DNA of 5,363 nucleotides, from assembly GCA_002415335.1 (NCBI GenBank), contig DHXL01000058.1, positions 1-5,363 of the forward strand. Direction: 5' to 3'. Below, piece by piece: positions 5,179 to 5,363 of the stretch. This DNA is from Oxalobacteraceae bacterium UBA5157. GTDB taxonomy: Bacteria > Pseudomonadota > Gammaproteobacteria > Burkholderiales > Burkholderiaceae_D. A program made the translations under genes and the position numbers. Numbering within the stretch: position 1 is the first letter of the stretch; each line of letters opens with the position of its first letter. The notes beneath the pieces were generated by a model. The model made no database searches. It was not told the origin of the DNA and saw only the letters and a list, made by a program, of their open reading frames with translations.

Positions 5179-5363
5179 TGGCCAACATTATCGATCAAAT
5201 GATGCAAGACGCTGGATCGGAGCAGCCCAGCGCTCCGGCGCCCTCCATCATCGATCAAATGAAGACTGACGCCAGCAGTGCTGTGCCAGTCGCAACCCAA
5301 TCCGATCCGAGCCTCTGGCGACGAGCCATCAATGTGGTGGGCGCCGGCATGGCTGGTGTAAAT
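5178..5363 (+). CDS. N-terminus of a further phage protein, possibly a giant polyvalent/virion protein (3' end cut off)
   Basis: The first 62 codons run off the window. The ATG shares one base with the upstream stop (TGATG), and GGAG at 5167-5170 lies 7 bases before it. The protein starts MANIIDQMMQDAGS and repeats the unit as SIIDQMKTDASS, with the copies 20 residues apart and joined by a Pro/Ala/Ser linker. A further linker is followed by SLWRRAINVVGAGMAGV, the start of a hydrophobic or amphipathic helix. Repeated short acidic-aromatic or hydrophobic motifs (for example NPFDQFD units) in Pro/Ala linkers commonly open giant phage polyvalent or lytic-transglycosylase proteins. By analogy this may be one, but the fragment holds no domain that proves it. 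Confidence 0.7.
   Translation, partial: MANIIDQMMQDAGSEQPSAPAPSIIDQMKTDASSAVPVATQSDPSLWRRAINVVGAGMAGVN
5187..5276 (+). repeat. Two-copy direct repeat at exact 60-nt spacing inside the last gene
   Basis: The segment starting ATTATCGATCAAATGA at 5187 recurs as ATCATCGATCAAATGA at 5247. The two share 15 of 16 bases, then diverge with conserved GACGC further on. In protein this is IIDQMxxDAxS at residues 4-14 and 24-34, in the same frame. The third-position identity suggests either a recent duplication or a DNA-level constraint. Confidence 0.75.

Noticed and set aside
1..5363. tRNA genes, CRISPR arrays, insertion sequences, attachment sites
   Set aside because: I saw no cloverleaf-like sequence, no spaced repeat array, no transposase motif and no convincing att-like duplication on either strand.

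Overview
This window reads as a dense, single-strand phage or prophage segment. Every supported gene is on the + strand. Most junctions are 4-base start/stop overlaps, the genes are short, and the recognisable parts are phage-type: a zinc-ribbon/Toprim primase, a DUF5681 protein, two small helix-turn-helix proteins, and a long P/Q/A-rich protein of virion-associated type. The G+C-rich left end and the DUF5681 and primase types suggest a proteobacterial host, most likely a betaproteobacterium of the Burkholderia/Ralstonia kind. This is an impression from family knowledge, not a proven placement. No integrase, terminase large subunit, portal, capsid, tRNA, CRISPR array or insertion sequence is visible.

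Layout. (1) Positions 1-747 hold the 3' part of a phage primase (last Cys pair of a zinc ribbon, then a Toprim domain), followed by an overlapping 87-residue unknown gene. (2) Positions 994-2237 are a chain of five small genes (18, 106, 145, 119 and 27 codons). Each start codon overlaps the preceding stop as ATGA, so the block looks translationally coupled. It carries a DUF5681 protein flanked by two small proteins that look like distant paralogues. (3) A HTH-like gene (2244-2549) closes the left block. (4) Positions 2550-2636 form the only real intergenic leader: a candidate sigma70 promoter, a hairpin at the predicted transcript start, and three tandem 10-bp units. (5) This leader precedes an excisionase/MerR-type HTH gene, a GTGA-coupled unknown gene, a 661-residue virion/ejection-type protein, and the first 62 codons of another gene. 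That last gene has an N-terminal 20-residue-period repeat resembling the openings of giant phage polyvalent proteins.

How the parts may work together (inference): the left block looks like the end of a replication or early module plus small packaging-adjacent or accessory genes. The two HTH proteins on either side of the 2550-2636 leader are natural candidates to control it. The right block looks like the start of a virion or DNA-ejection module. The least explained elements are the coupled chain of small RLxxLE proteins with its two micro-genes, and the leader with its 10-bp repeats.
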